Positions 1 to 7,022 of a DNA stretch of 33,107 bases are shown here, piece after piece. The notes below the pieces were generated by a model that saw only the letters and a list, made by a program, of their open reading frames with translations, was not told the origin of the DNA and did not search any database. Position 1 is the stretch's first letter. Each line of letters opens with the position of its first letter. The translations under genes were made by a program, and so were the position numbers. Source of the stretch: Planctomycetota bacterium (GTDB lineage: Bacteria; Planctomycetota; Planctomycetia; Planctomycetales; Planctomycetaceae); NCBI GenBank assembly GCA_016872645.1, contig VGZH01000066.1:1-33107 (forward strand). The letters run 5' to 3'.

Positions 1-263
1 TGATCGGCCGTCCGAAACCGATGCCGCCAAACTCCACGATGCACGCTGTGCGACAGTGTTGAGGCCGCATACAGCAGCGACAACGTCACCGCGTAGATCA
101 CGCAGCCCAAAGTCAGCGAGTCGTTGTGCCTGTCGAGTGACGACCGCACGAGCCACCAACCCGCCGGCAAGCTGAGGATGAAGCCCGCTCCGTGAGTCCA
201 TTGATTCGCCACTTCCTCCGTGACGAATCGCGATGAGGGTTTGAAATTGATTGCACGGCTCAT
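1..263 (-). CDS. Hemolysin III / PAQR-family membrane protein, N-terminal part (runs off left edge)
   Basis: Reading leftward from an ATG at 263-261 gives 87 open codons to the window edge, so only the N-terminus is present. The protein has the EEVANQWTHGAG entry motif typical of HlyIII/PAQR proteins, a first membrane segment (FILSLPAGWWLV), and then a second hydrophobic stretch ending in YAASTLSHSVH. That last stretch matches the S-T-L-x-H-S signature of the family, whose histidines and acidic residue bind metal in the membrane. An SD-like GAGGAG lies about 8 bases before the ATG. The family has seven transmembrane helices; the rest lies outside the window. Physiological role in bacteria is poorly defined (membrane stress or lipid sensing). 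The family call rests on the two motifs and is fairly secure. Confidence 0.8.
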   Translation of the reverse strand, partial: MSRAINFKPSSRFVTEEVANQWTHGAGFILSLPAGWWLVRSSLDRHNDSLTLGCVIYAVTLSLLYAASTLSHSVHRGVWRHRFRTAD

Positions 264-431
264 CGCCGACTCCTCGGGAAACGTCCCTGTGGCCCTGGAA
301 GACGATTTGTGGTAGCGGCGAGATAACAGAACCGCGCCTTTGGGCAAACAGCGATTTTCCGACAATGGCGTGTCGGACCAGACTGCAACTGTTAAATTGG
401 CGGCCGACCGATTTCACCCAGGAGCGAACTG

Positions 432-1382
432 ATGACACTGACTCGACGCGAACTTCTGTCGACATTGGCTTCGACCGCCAGCCTGAGCATGCTCGCCTCT
501 CCGGCCGGAGCAGAACCAACGTCCTCGCGAGCCAAGACTCGCATCGGCATCTCGACCTATTCGTTCTGGCACTTTCGAGGTGATCCGGTGCCGATCGAGA
601 AGTGTCTCGAACAAGCGGCCGACATGGGCTTCGACGGCGTCGAGATTCTGCACGTCCACATGGAAGAGGCCGCGAAGGTCAGCGGCGGTTCGGTCGACAA
701 ACCGATGCTGCGGCGAATCAAGCAGCGAGCCTTCTCGCTGGGCTTGGACCTGATGGGCTTCTCAACGCACCAGGGCTTTGTGACCCCAGACGCCGACAAG
801 CGGCAGAAGAACATCGAGCACACCGAACGCTGCCTGGAGATGGCTTACGAACTTGGTATCCCAACGATTCGGGTCAACACCGGCCGCTGGGGAACCAGCA
901 AGAACTTCGATGAGCTGATGGCCAACAAAGGGATCGAGCCGCGGCTTCCTGGATTCACCGACGACCAAGGTTTCGACTGGGTCAACGCCAGCTTTGAAAA
1001 GCTGCTTCCGAAAGCCGAAGCGTGCGGCGTTGTGATGGGACTCGAAAACCATTGGGGGCTCGGCCGCGAAGCGTCCGGCGTCATACGAGTCCTCAACACG
1101 CTTAAGTCGCCGTGGCTGAAGGCAACACTCGATACCGGCAACTTCCTCGAAAACATGTACGAACAAATGCAGTCGCTTGCTCCGCACGCGGTGCTCGTCC
1201 AGGCCAAGACGTACTTCGGTGGCGGCGAGTGGTACGCGCTCGACATCGACTACCCCCGCGTCGCCGAAATCCTCCGCCGAGCCAACTATCGCGGTTACAT
1301 CTCGCTGGAGATGGAAGGCAAGGAAGCTCCGGCCACAGCGATCCCGAAAAGCTTGCAGTTGTTGCGCGGCGCGTTCTCGTGA
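432..1382 (+). CDS. Tat-exported sugar phosphate isomerase/epimerase-like TIM-barrel protein
   Basis: A 316-residue protein of the xylose isomerase-like/AP-endonuclease-2 TIM-barrel superfamily. The N-terminus has a twin-arginine motif (TRRELL, residues 4-9), a hydrophobic stretch and an Ala-rich cleavage site near residue 27, so export by Tat is predicted. The barrel starts with RIGISTYSFW and carries the acidic metal or substrate positions expected of the family: E205 in GLENHWG, D234 in ATLDTGNF and E293 in ISLEMEG. The start is supported by AGGAG about 9 bases upstream. Planctomycetes encode many such exported paralogues, usually annotated as sugar phosphate isomerase/epimerase with unknown substrate. 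It is convergent with the GntR/micro-ORF unit. The fold is secure; the exact reaction is not. Confidence 0.85.
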   Translation: MTLTRRELLSTLASTASLSMLASPAGAEPTSSRAKTRIGISTYSFWHFRGDPVPIEKCLEQAADMGFDGVEILHVHMEEAAKVSGGSVDKPMLRRIKQRAFSLGLDLMGFSTHQGFVTPDADKRQKNIEHTERCLEMAYELGIPTIRVNTGRWGTSKNFDELMANKGIEPRLPGFTDDQGFDWVNASFEKLLPKAEACGVVMGLENHWGLGREASGVIRVLNTLKSPWLKATLDTGNFLENMYEQMQSLAPHAVLVQAKTYFGGGEWYALDIDYPRVAEILRRANYRGYISLEMEGKEAPATAIPKSLQLLRGAFS

Positions 1383-1401
1383 TCGTTCACCGATTGCGGT
1401 T

Positions 1402-1515
1402 CTACGTCAAAGCCAAAGGAGCGGCCGCCAACGCAGCGACGCTGACGGCAAAGAATCCCGCGAGCCACAGTCGAGTGGGATGCCGCCACCAATCCAGTAC
1501 GATCAATGCGGTCAT
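1402..1515 (-). CDS. Possible 37-residue single-span membrane micro-ORF after gntR
   Basis: This ORF begins 17 bases after the GntR stop codon on the same strand. It starts with MTALIVLDWWRHPTRLWLAG and continues through an Ala/Leu/Val-rich segment before a TAG. The N-terminus has an aromatic and basic patch followed by about 20 hydrophobic residues, as in a one-pass membrane peptide or the first helix of an ABC-2 permease. YtrA-type GntR genes are normally followed by an ABC transporter, so this could be a truncated remnant of one. No clear ribosome binding site is visible. It may equally be a chance ORF in GC-rich DNA, hence low confidence. Confidence 0.3.
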   Translation of the reverse strand: MTALIVLDWWRHPTRLWLAGFFAVSVAALAAAPLALT

Positions 1516-1532
1516 TTAAAATCTTCAGCCGC

Positions 1533-1781
1533 TCACGCCGAGCCTTGATTGGAAATGTAGGTCCCCGCCGTGCGCCGCTTCTCGACTAGGCCGGCGATCT
1601 CCAGTTCGCGATACGCCCGCGCAACTGTGTTTGGATTGATCAGCAGTTGTTCGGCCAACCCGCGAATCGTCGGAAATTCCTCGCCAGCCGTGAGTTGTCC
1701 GGAGGCGACCAGATACTTGATCTGGTTCACGATCTGCTGATAGATCGCCGCGCCATCGTTGGGAGAAATATGAATTTGCAA
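1533..1781 (-). CDS. Short GntR-family transcriptional regulator (YtrA type)
   Basis: The protein is an almost bare winged helix-turn-helix of the YtrA subfamily: AIYQQIVNQIKYLVASGQL, then EEFPTIRGLAEQL, then the recognition helix region INPNTVARAYRELE and the wing GLVEKRRTAGTYIS. It ends only five residues after the wing, so it lacks the short dimerisation tail usual for YtrA (about 120 residues). I place the start at a TTG (1781-1779) giving MQIHISP, which matches how the family begins. An in-frame ATG at 1856 is possible but would translate through an operator-like inverted repeat. No strong SD precedes either. YtrA proteins repress adjacent ABC-transporter genes and respond to cell-wall stress or small ligands, but no transporter is seen here. 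Confidence 0.75.
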   Translation of the reverse strand: MQIHISPNDGAAIYQQIVNQIKYLVASGQLTAGEEFPTIRGLAEQLLINPNTVARAYRELEIAGLVEKRRTAGTYISNQGSA

Positions 1782-1822
1782 GGTGTTATTTCGAGGCGAA
1801 GGAACCGGATCCGGCGCCCCAT

Positions 1823-1841
1823 ATTGTGTTAAAGCAACAAT
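1823..1841. promoter_or_regulatory. Candidate operator: ATTGT-N9-ACAAT inverted repeat
   Basis: Five-base arms separated by nine bases lie just upstream of the likely TTG start of the GntR gene, in the 190-base gap between it and the divergent sialidase-like gene. GntR repressors bind dyads near their own promoters, so autoregulation is a reasonable inference. The arms are short and the site could be chance. Confidence 0.3.
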
Positions 1842-1972
1842 GCAAATGGCGGCCATATCGTCAAACGCGAATTCAGAAACTGAGGCTTCGCCCGTAAACC
1901 AGAATCACTGCCTGTCGGCTGTTGCCGTGAGTCGTGGCGTTTACACTGCCGTACCTTCGCGGAGAACCGTCC

Positions 1973-4087
1973 ATGATCTGGCTGCTGTCATTGCTGTTGT
2001 GCGCCGACCCGGTCGCTGTCGAGTCGCCTCGGACCACGAGTGAGCTGATCTTTCCGTTGAACCCTCAGCACAATCACGCACCGGGGATTGTCGAGTGCCC
2101 GAACGGTGACTTGTTTGTGTCGTGGTATCGCGGCTCCGGCGAACGCCGAGCAGACGATGTCGCCGTCTACGGAGCTTGGTTGCCGAAAGGGGAGTCGAAG
2201 TGGACCGAGCCATTTGTGCTCGCCGACACGCCGGGGTTTCCCGATTGCAACACGGCGTTGTTTCTCGATGATCAGCAGCGGCTCTGGTTGTTCTATCCGA
2301 CGATCCTGGCGAATTCGTGGGAGTCCTGTCTCACGAATTTCAAAGTCTCTTCGCAGTTCGCTCGGCCGGGATCGCCGAAGTGGGATCGCGAGGGCTTGAT
2401 TCTGCTGAAGCCCGATGACTTTGGCGAGCAAGGTCGACAACGGCTCGATGAGGAATTGAAACAGCTCAAGCAACCGCTGACTGACAAGCAGAAGCAAGAG
2501 GTCGAGCAGGCTCGTGTGAAACTCGGTGACAAACTATTTCAACGGCTCGGCTGGCAACCGCGCTGCAAGCCGACGCAACTGCCGAGCGGCCGGTTGCTGC
2601 TGCCGCTCTACAGCGACACGTTTTCGATTTCGATCATGGCCATCAGTGACGACCGCGGCCAAACGTGGCGAGCCAGCCAACCACTACTCGGTTTTGGCAA
2701 CATCCAACCAGCCGTGCTCCGCCGCAACGACGGGACGCTCGTCGCCTACATGCGCGAGAACGGTTACTCGAAACGGGTCCGAGTTTGCGAATCGAAGGAC
2801 GACGGCGAGTCATGGGGCCACGTCGGCGCGAGCGACCTGCCGAATCCGGGATCGGGACTCGACGGGCTGCGGCTGGCGAATGGAACTTGGGCGTTAGTTT
2901 ACAACGATACGTCGTCGGGCCGCCGCAGTCTGGCGGTGTCGTTGTCGTTCGATGAGGGTCGCACCTGGCCGAAGACTCGGCATCTCGAAAACCAAACGCA
3001 GGGGCAGTTTCATTATCCAGCGATCACTCAAGGGAAAGACGGCACGCTGCACGTCGTCTACAGCTACTTCGTCGAGCAAGGCAAAAGCATGAAGCACGCC
3101 GCGTTCAACGAAGCCTGGGTCAAGGCGGGCGATGAACTCAGCCAGACAACGATCCGCGCGGCGGTCGCGAAATCGCTGTCACTGCTGGAGAAAGGAGCTA
3201 AGGGTTCGATGACGGAACGCAAGCAGTGCTTCACCTGCCACAATCAGGGACTGCCAATCCTGGCGCTGACGACCGCTCGTTCGCGCGGCTTCGAGATCGA
3301 CGAAGAGCACATCCAAGCACAGCTCAAGCTGACGGCGGACTTCCTCGCCAAGAACAAGACGCGATACCTCGAAGGGAAAGGACAAGGCGGTGCCGCCGAC
3401 ATGGCCGGCTACGCGCTCTGGACGCTGCAGCTTGGCGGCTGGAAACCGGACGAGACAACCGCCGCGGTCGCCGAGTATTTTTTGCTCTTCCAAAAAGACC
3501 GCGACCATTGGGAGCCGGTCTCGCATCGCCCACCCACCGAGCACAGTCCCTTCACGACCAACTTTGTCTCGCTGCAAAGCTTGAAAGCGTTCGGCACTGG
3601 CTCTCTGCAAGACCGCGCGACGGCACGTTTCGAGCAAGTCCGCGGGTGGCTCCTCAAGGCCGAGCCGCAAGATACCGAAGACCGAGTCTTCCGCCTTCGA
3701 GCACTGCAAGTCGCGGGTGCCTCGGCCGACGAGATAAAACAGGCGACTGCCGACCTGTTGCAGACTCAGCGCGACGACGGCGGCTGGGCACAGCTTGCCG
3801 ATCTGGCAAGCGACGCCTACGCGACCGGCTCCGCGCTGGTTGCGCTGCATCAAGCCGGAGGGCTCGCCACCGAGGAGGCCGCGTACCAAAAAGGGTTGAG
3901 CTTTCTGATCTCCACCCAGCACGCCGACGGCTCGTGGCATGTGACCACGCGCAGTAAGCCGATTCAGACGTACTTTGAGTCTGGATATCCGCACGGCAAG
4001 GACCAATTCATCTCGATTGCTGCTGCCGGCTGGTCCACGACCGCGCTCGCGCTGGCACTGCCAAAGCCATCCTCTGAAACGAAGTGA
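1973..4087 (+). CDS. Secreted sialidase-like beta-propeller fused to a CxxCH-containing alpha-toroid (prenyltransferase/squalene oxidase-like) domain
   Basis: I choose the ATG at 1973 (704 residues) because it begins a hydrophobic leader (MIWLLSLLLCADPVAVES). Residues about 25-385 form a six-bladed sialidase/BNR propeller with three Asp-boxes: SDDRGQTW near 225, SKDDGESW near 274 and SFDEGRTW near 325. The opening ELIFPLNPQHNHAPGIVECPNGD fits secreted exo-sialidase-like planctomycete proteins. From about residue 395 a second part begins with KQCFTCHNQ, a CxxCH haem-type motif (C419, C422, H423). It continues as helical repeats with QRDDGGWAQ and QHADGSWH, the Gln/Trp motifs of the terpene cyclase/prenyltransferase toroid. 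The cupin gene follows after 13 bases, so they are probably co-transcribed. The catalytic role of either half is unproven. Confidence 0.8.
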   Translation: MIWLLSLLLCADPVAVESPRTTSELIFPLNPQHNHAPGIVECPNGDLFVSWYRGSGERRADDVAVYGAWLPKGESKWTEPFVLADTPGFPDCNTALFLDDQQRLWLFYPTILANSWESCLTNFKVSSQFARPGSPKWDREGLILLKPDDFGEQGRQRLDEELKQLKQPLTDKQKQEVEQARVKLGDKLFQRLGWQPRCKPTQLPSGRLLLPLYSDTFSISIMAISDDRGQTWRASQPLLGFGNIQPAVLRRNDGTLVAYMRENGYSKRVRVCESKDDGESWGHVGASDLPNPGSGLDGLRLANGTWALVYNDTSSGRRSLAVSLSFDEGRTWPKTRHLENQTQGQFHYPAITQGKDGTLHVVYSYFVEQGKSMKHAAFNEAWVKAGDELSQTTIRAAVAKSLSLLEKGAKGSMTERKQCFTCHNQGLPILALTTARSRGFEIDEEHIQAQLKLTADFLAKNKTRYLEGKGQGGAADMAGYALWTLQLGGWKPDETTAAVAEYFLLFQKDRDHWEPVSHRPPTEHSPFTTNFVSLQSLKAFGTGSLQDRATARFEQVRGWLLKAEPQDTEDRVFRLRALQVAGASADEIKQATADLLQTQRDDGGWAQLADLASDAYATGSALVALHQAGGLATEEAAYQKGLSFLISTQHADGSWHVTTRSKPIQTYFESGYPHGKDQFISIAAAGWSTTALALALPKPSSETK

Positions 4088-4100
4088 CAAGGAACAAACG

Positions 4101-4460
4101 ATGTCCTCCGAGACCTTCTTCGCGATCAACACACACGAGCAACCCTGGGAGGAACGGTTCAACGAAAAGATCGGCCGCGCCTTGTTCCGCAAGAATCTGT
4201 ACACCGATCCGGAGACCGGTGCCGAGATTCGATTGGTGCGCTATCCGGCCGGGATCATCAACCCATTGCACACGCACCCGTGCGGGCACGGCATGTATGT
4301 GCTCGAAGGGACGCTAGTGACGCACAAAGGCTCCTTCGGACCCGGCACGTTCGTCTGGTTCCCCGAAGGCGAAGCGATGGAGCACGGAGCCAGCGCCGAT
4401 GGCGACGTCACCGTTCTATTCATCACCAACAAGAGTTTCCGCATCGACTACATCTGCTGA
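4101..4460 (+). CDS. Small single-domain cupin protein
   Basis: A 119-residue cupin. Motif 1 is PLHTHPCGHGMYVLEG, giving the metal ligands H57, H59, H63 and E69. Motif 2 is GTFVWFPEGEAMEHGA, with H95 as the remaining histidine. Length and metal ligands match stand-alone cupins of the ChrR-like/anti-ECF or quercetin-dioxygenase-like groups, but no sigma factor lies next to it. It follows the sialidase-like gene with a 13-base gap containing AAGGAAC, which can serve as SD. No signal peptide is seen, so it is probably cytoplasmic. It might process or sense a sugar or phenolic released by its exported neighbours; that is inference from position only. Confidence 0.8.
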   Translation: MSSETFFAINTHEQPWEERFNEKIGRALFRKNLYTDPETGAEIRLVRYPAGIINPLHTHPCGHGMYVLEGTLVTHKGSFGPGTFVWFPEGEAMEHGASADGDVTVLFITNKSFRIDYIC

Positions 4461-4469
4461 CTTCATCGC

Positions 4470-4524
4470 CACGCTCGCCGAAGCGTGGGTCTTCGTCAGA
4501 TTTCCTCACGCTCTGGCGAGCGTG
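4470..4524. repeat. Double-hairpin palindromic intergenic element
   Basis: Two stem-loops are arranged head to tail between the cupin and the CocE hydrolase. CACGCT (4470-4475) pairs with AGCGTG (4482-4487). CACGCTC (4507-4513) pairs with GAGCGTG (4518-4524). The two hairpins share the same arm sequence, so the unit is itself a repeat. There is no U-tract, so a simple intrinsic terminator is unlikely. It resembles REP-type elements and could stabilise or separate the transcripts. Confidence 0.55.
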
Positions 4525-4566
4525 ACTATTCGGACATCAAGCATTGAACTTCAAGAGGATGACTCT

Positions 4567-6468
4567 ATGAGAGACTGCATTCGTGCCACTTTGTTTGTGT
4601 TGCTTTCTACGTTCACTGCGGATGTTGTCCCGCGTTCCATCGCGCAAGAGTTGCCGCAGTCAGAGAGCTATCTCCGGCTGCACTACATCAAGTCCGAGCA
4701 CATGATTCCGATGCGCGACGGCGTGAAGCTGTTCACATCGGTCTTCGTCCCGCGAGACACGACGAAGACATATCCGATCATGATGAAGCGGACGCCGTAC
4801 AACGTCGGGCCGTATGGCGAGGACAAGTATCCGGCGAAGGTCGGCCCCAGTGAGCACTTCATGAGGGCGGGCTATATCTTCGTCAATCAGGATGTGCGCG
4901 GGCGGTTTGCCTCCGAGGGTGAGTTCACTCAGGTCACGCCGCACATCCCGAAGAAATCAAAGCCGACCGACGTCGACGAGAGTTCGGACACTTTCGACAC
5001 GATCGAATGGCTGTTGAAGAACATCCCAAATCACAACGGCCGAGTTGGCATGGCCGGCATTTCGTATCCCGGCTTCTACGCGGCGGCGGGAATGATCGAC
5101 GCGCATCCGGCGCTGAAGGCGGTCTCGCCGCAGGCTCCGGTGGGGGATTGGTACTTCGACGACTTCCTGCATCACGGCTCGTTCTTTCTGGCTCATGCGT
5201 TTCGCTGGCTGACGGGCAACGATCGCGAGCGTCCCAAGCCGACGACTGAACCGGCGAAGCCGTACGTCTATCCGACTCCCGACGGCTACAAAATGTTCCT
5301 GGAGGCTGGCTCGGTCGAGAATATCGACAAGCTGTACCTCAAGGGGACGATCCCGTTCTGGAAGGACATGATGCTGCACCCGAACCGCGACGAGTTCTGG
5401 CAGAAACGGGCCTTGATTCCGCATCTGAAAAACGTCGCTCCGGCAGTCATGACCGTCACCGGCTGGTACGACGCCGAAGATCTCTACGGCTCGTTCAAAA
5501 CGTATCAGTCCGTCGAAGCACAGAACCCAAAGGTCAAGAACGTGTTGGTTGTCGGCCCGTGGCATCACGGCGGCTGGGCCAGCGTCGATGGCGACAAGCT
5601 CGGCAATGTGACGTTTGGCTCAAAGACAAGCGTGTTCTACCGCGAGCACATCGAACTGCCGTTCTTCGAGAAGTATTTGAAGGACAAAGACCTCTCCGCT
5701 CCTGCCGAGGCAACCGTCTTCGAGACCGGCTCCAACACCTGGCGGACCTTCGACCATTGGCCGCCGAAGCAGGCTCAACCGAAGCAGTTGTTCTTGCGCG
5801 ACGCCGGCAGTTTGCAGTTCGGTTCGCCGGACAACGCGGCGACCGATGCGACGAGCTTCGACGAGTTTGTCAGCGACCCGAACAAGCCGGTTCCGTACTG
5901 CGAGATCATCACGCCGAAGATGACGATCGAGTACATGGTCGATGACCAGCGCTTTGCCTCGCGCCGACCCGACGTGCTGACGTATCAAACGGAACCGTTC
6001 AAGGAGGAGATCGTCGTCGCCGGCCCGCTCGAAGCGGATCTGTGGGTCTCGACCACCGGCACCGACGCTGATTGGGTCGTGAAGCTGATCGACGTCCGCC
6101 CGGATGCCCCCGAAGGAACGCCGCTGGCTGGCTATCAAATGATGATTCGCAGCGAAGTCTTCCGAGGCCGCTTCCGCAACGACTACGCCAAACCCGAACC
6201 CTTCAAACCCGGCGAGCCGACGCGCGTCCGCTTTGAACTGCTCGACGTCCTGCACCGCTTCCAAAAGGGACATCGCCTGATGATCCAAATCCAAAGCACC
6301 TGGTTCCCGCTCGCCGACCGCAACCCGCAGACCTTCGTCGACAACATCTACTTCGCAAAGCCCGAAGACTTCAAAAAAGCAACGCACCGAGTCTTCCGTT
6401 CCGCTGCGCATCCCACAAGCCTGCGATTGGGCGTGTTGCCAGCAGAGAAGCAAGTCGCGAATCCGTAG
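4567..6468 (+). CDS. Exported CocE/NonD-family alpha/beta hydrolase (X-Pro dipeptidyl-peptidase S15-like)
   Basis: A 633-residue protein with a signal peptide (cleavage near residue 28, after RSIAQ). It has an S15-type alpha/beta hydrolase core beginning HMIPMRDGVKLFTSVFVP, with the Pro-x-x-x-Arg entry typical of CocE, cap helices at about 190-290, and a C-terminal jelly roll (about 430-630). The catalytic triad is visible: S166 in GISYPG, D302 in GWYDAEDLYG and H333 in GPWHHGGW. RNDYAKPEPFKPGEP belongs to the PepX C-terminal jelly roll. The start at 4567 is preceded by AGAGGA. Family members hydrolyse esters or acyl-amides (cocaine esterase, glutaryl-7-ACA acylase), and the natural substrate here is unknown. 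A terminator follows at once. Confidence 0.88.
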   Translation: MRDCIRATLFVLLSTFTADVVPRSIAQELPQSESYLRLHYIKSEHMIPMRDGVKLFTSVFVPRDTTKTYPIMMKRTPYNVGPYGEDKYPAKVGPSEHFMRAGYIFVNQDVRGRFASEGEFTQVTPHIPKKSKPTDVDESSDTFDTIEWLLKNIPNHNGRVGMAGISYPGFYAAAGMIDAHPALKAVSPQAPVGDWYFDDFLHHGSFFLAHAFRWLTGNDRERPKPTTEPAKPYVYPTPDGYKMFLEAGSVENIDKLYLKGTIPFWKDMMLHPNRDEFWQKRALIPHLKNVAPAVMTVTGWYDAEDLYGSFKTYQSVEAQNPKVKNVLVVGPWHHGGWASVDGDKLGNVTFGSKTSVFYREHIELPFFEKYLKDKDLSAPAEATVFETGSNTWRTFDHWPPKQAQPKQLFLRDAGSLQFGSPDNAATDATSFDEFVSDPNKPVPYCEIITPKMTIEYMVDDQRFASRRPDVLTYQTEPFKEEIVVAGPLEADLWVSTTGTDADWVVKLIDVRPDAPEGTPLAGYQMMIRSEVFRGRFRNDYAKPEPFKPGEPTRVRFELLDVLHRFQKGHRLMIQIQSTWFPLADRNPQTFVDNIYFAKPEDFKKATHRVFRSAAHPTSLRLGVLPAEKQVANP

Positions 6469-6470
6469 GT

Positions 6471-6490
6471 GCTCGATCCGAGCGTTTTTT
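6471..6490 (+). terminator. Intrinsic terminator after the CocE hydrolase
   Basis: GCTCG (6471-6475), a three-base loop and CGAGC (6479-6483) form a short stem followed by G and six T residues. It begins three bases after the hydrolase stop codon and closes the 1973-6468 transcription unit. Confidence 0.65.
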
Positions 6491-6671
6491 GTTTTGCCCC
6501 GTCAGGGACGACAGACCTGGATCGTTTCTGTCGTTGATGACGGGACTTTGTGACGATCTTCGACATGAAAGCTGGCATTAAAGTGCTGGGTTATTTTCGT
6601 CACGTCCCGGGTGAGACTCAAAAAATAATCAGTTCGAGAAACTGAAATACGCAGGGGACTTCTCATATTTG

Positions 6672-6705
6672 CTCGTGGTCCACGAGTGCGGCGGCATTCC
6701 GCCGC
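6672..6705. repeat. Two abutting perfect palindromes in intergenic DNA
   Basis: CTCGTGG-T-CCACGAG (6672-6686) is followed one base later by GCGGCGG-CATT-CCGCCGC (6688-6705). Both stems are seven base pairs and perfect. They lie just upstream of the DUF1080 remnant and are not followed by a T-run. They look like a mobile or REP-type palindromic unit rather than a terminator. Confidence 0.55.
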
Positions 6706-6725
6706 TATTGTGGCAAACCTAAAAC

Positions 6726-6908
6726 GTCGATTTCACGATCGCTCAATTCGCCAACGGCCAGACGAAGACGCTCGCGTGACCGTGCGGCACAACGGTGTCA
6801 TCGTGCACGACAACGTCAAACGGCCGCGTGCCACCACCCCCACTCTCCTTCCTGAAGGCCCCGAACCCGGCCCGATCAACCTGCAAGGTTCGCTACCGCA
6901 ACATTTGA
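6726..6908 (+). pseudogene. Remnant of a DUF1080 (3-keto-disaccharide hydrolase-like) protein, C-terminal end
   Basis: The reading frame from about 6773 encodes ARVTVRHNGVIVHDNV, then LLPEGPEPGPINLQ, which is the C-terminal strand pair of the DUF1080 fold (consensus ARVTVxHNGVLIHDN...GPLxLQDHGNPVRYRNIW). Immediately after GPINLQ the frame breaks. The next frame (6888-6908) reads VRYRNI and a TGA, so the DHGNP-equivalent bases are lost and a frameshift is present. No upstream body of the gene is recognisable in 6491-6725. DUF1080 proteins are secreted glycan-binding or glycoside-cleaving proteins abundant in planctomycetes. This is a decayed fragment, not a working gene. Confidence 0.6.
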
Positions 6909-7022
6909 TTTGTGCGGAAGTCGTGACCGCAAAGCTCAGAGACACTGTTCTTCGAAGATCCAACCTGCGGAAGCAAAGCCCATCCATCGAGAGCCACGTC
7001 TCGGAGGCGATTGTCCGGTGTT

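Noticed and set aside
3179-4204. A 341-codon minus-strand frame
   Set aside because: Antisense to the toroid half of the sialidase-like gene, which has an intact reading frame and motifs.
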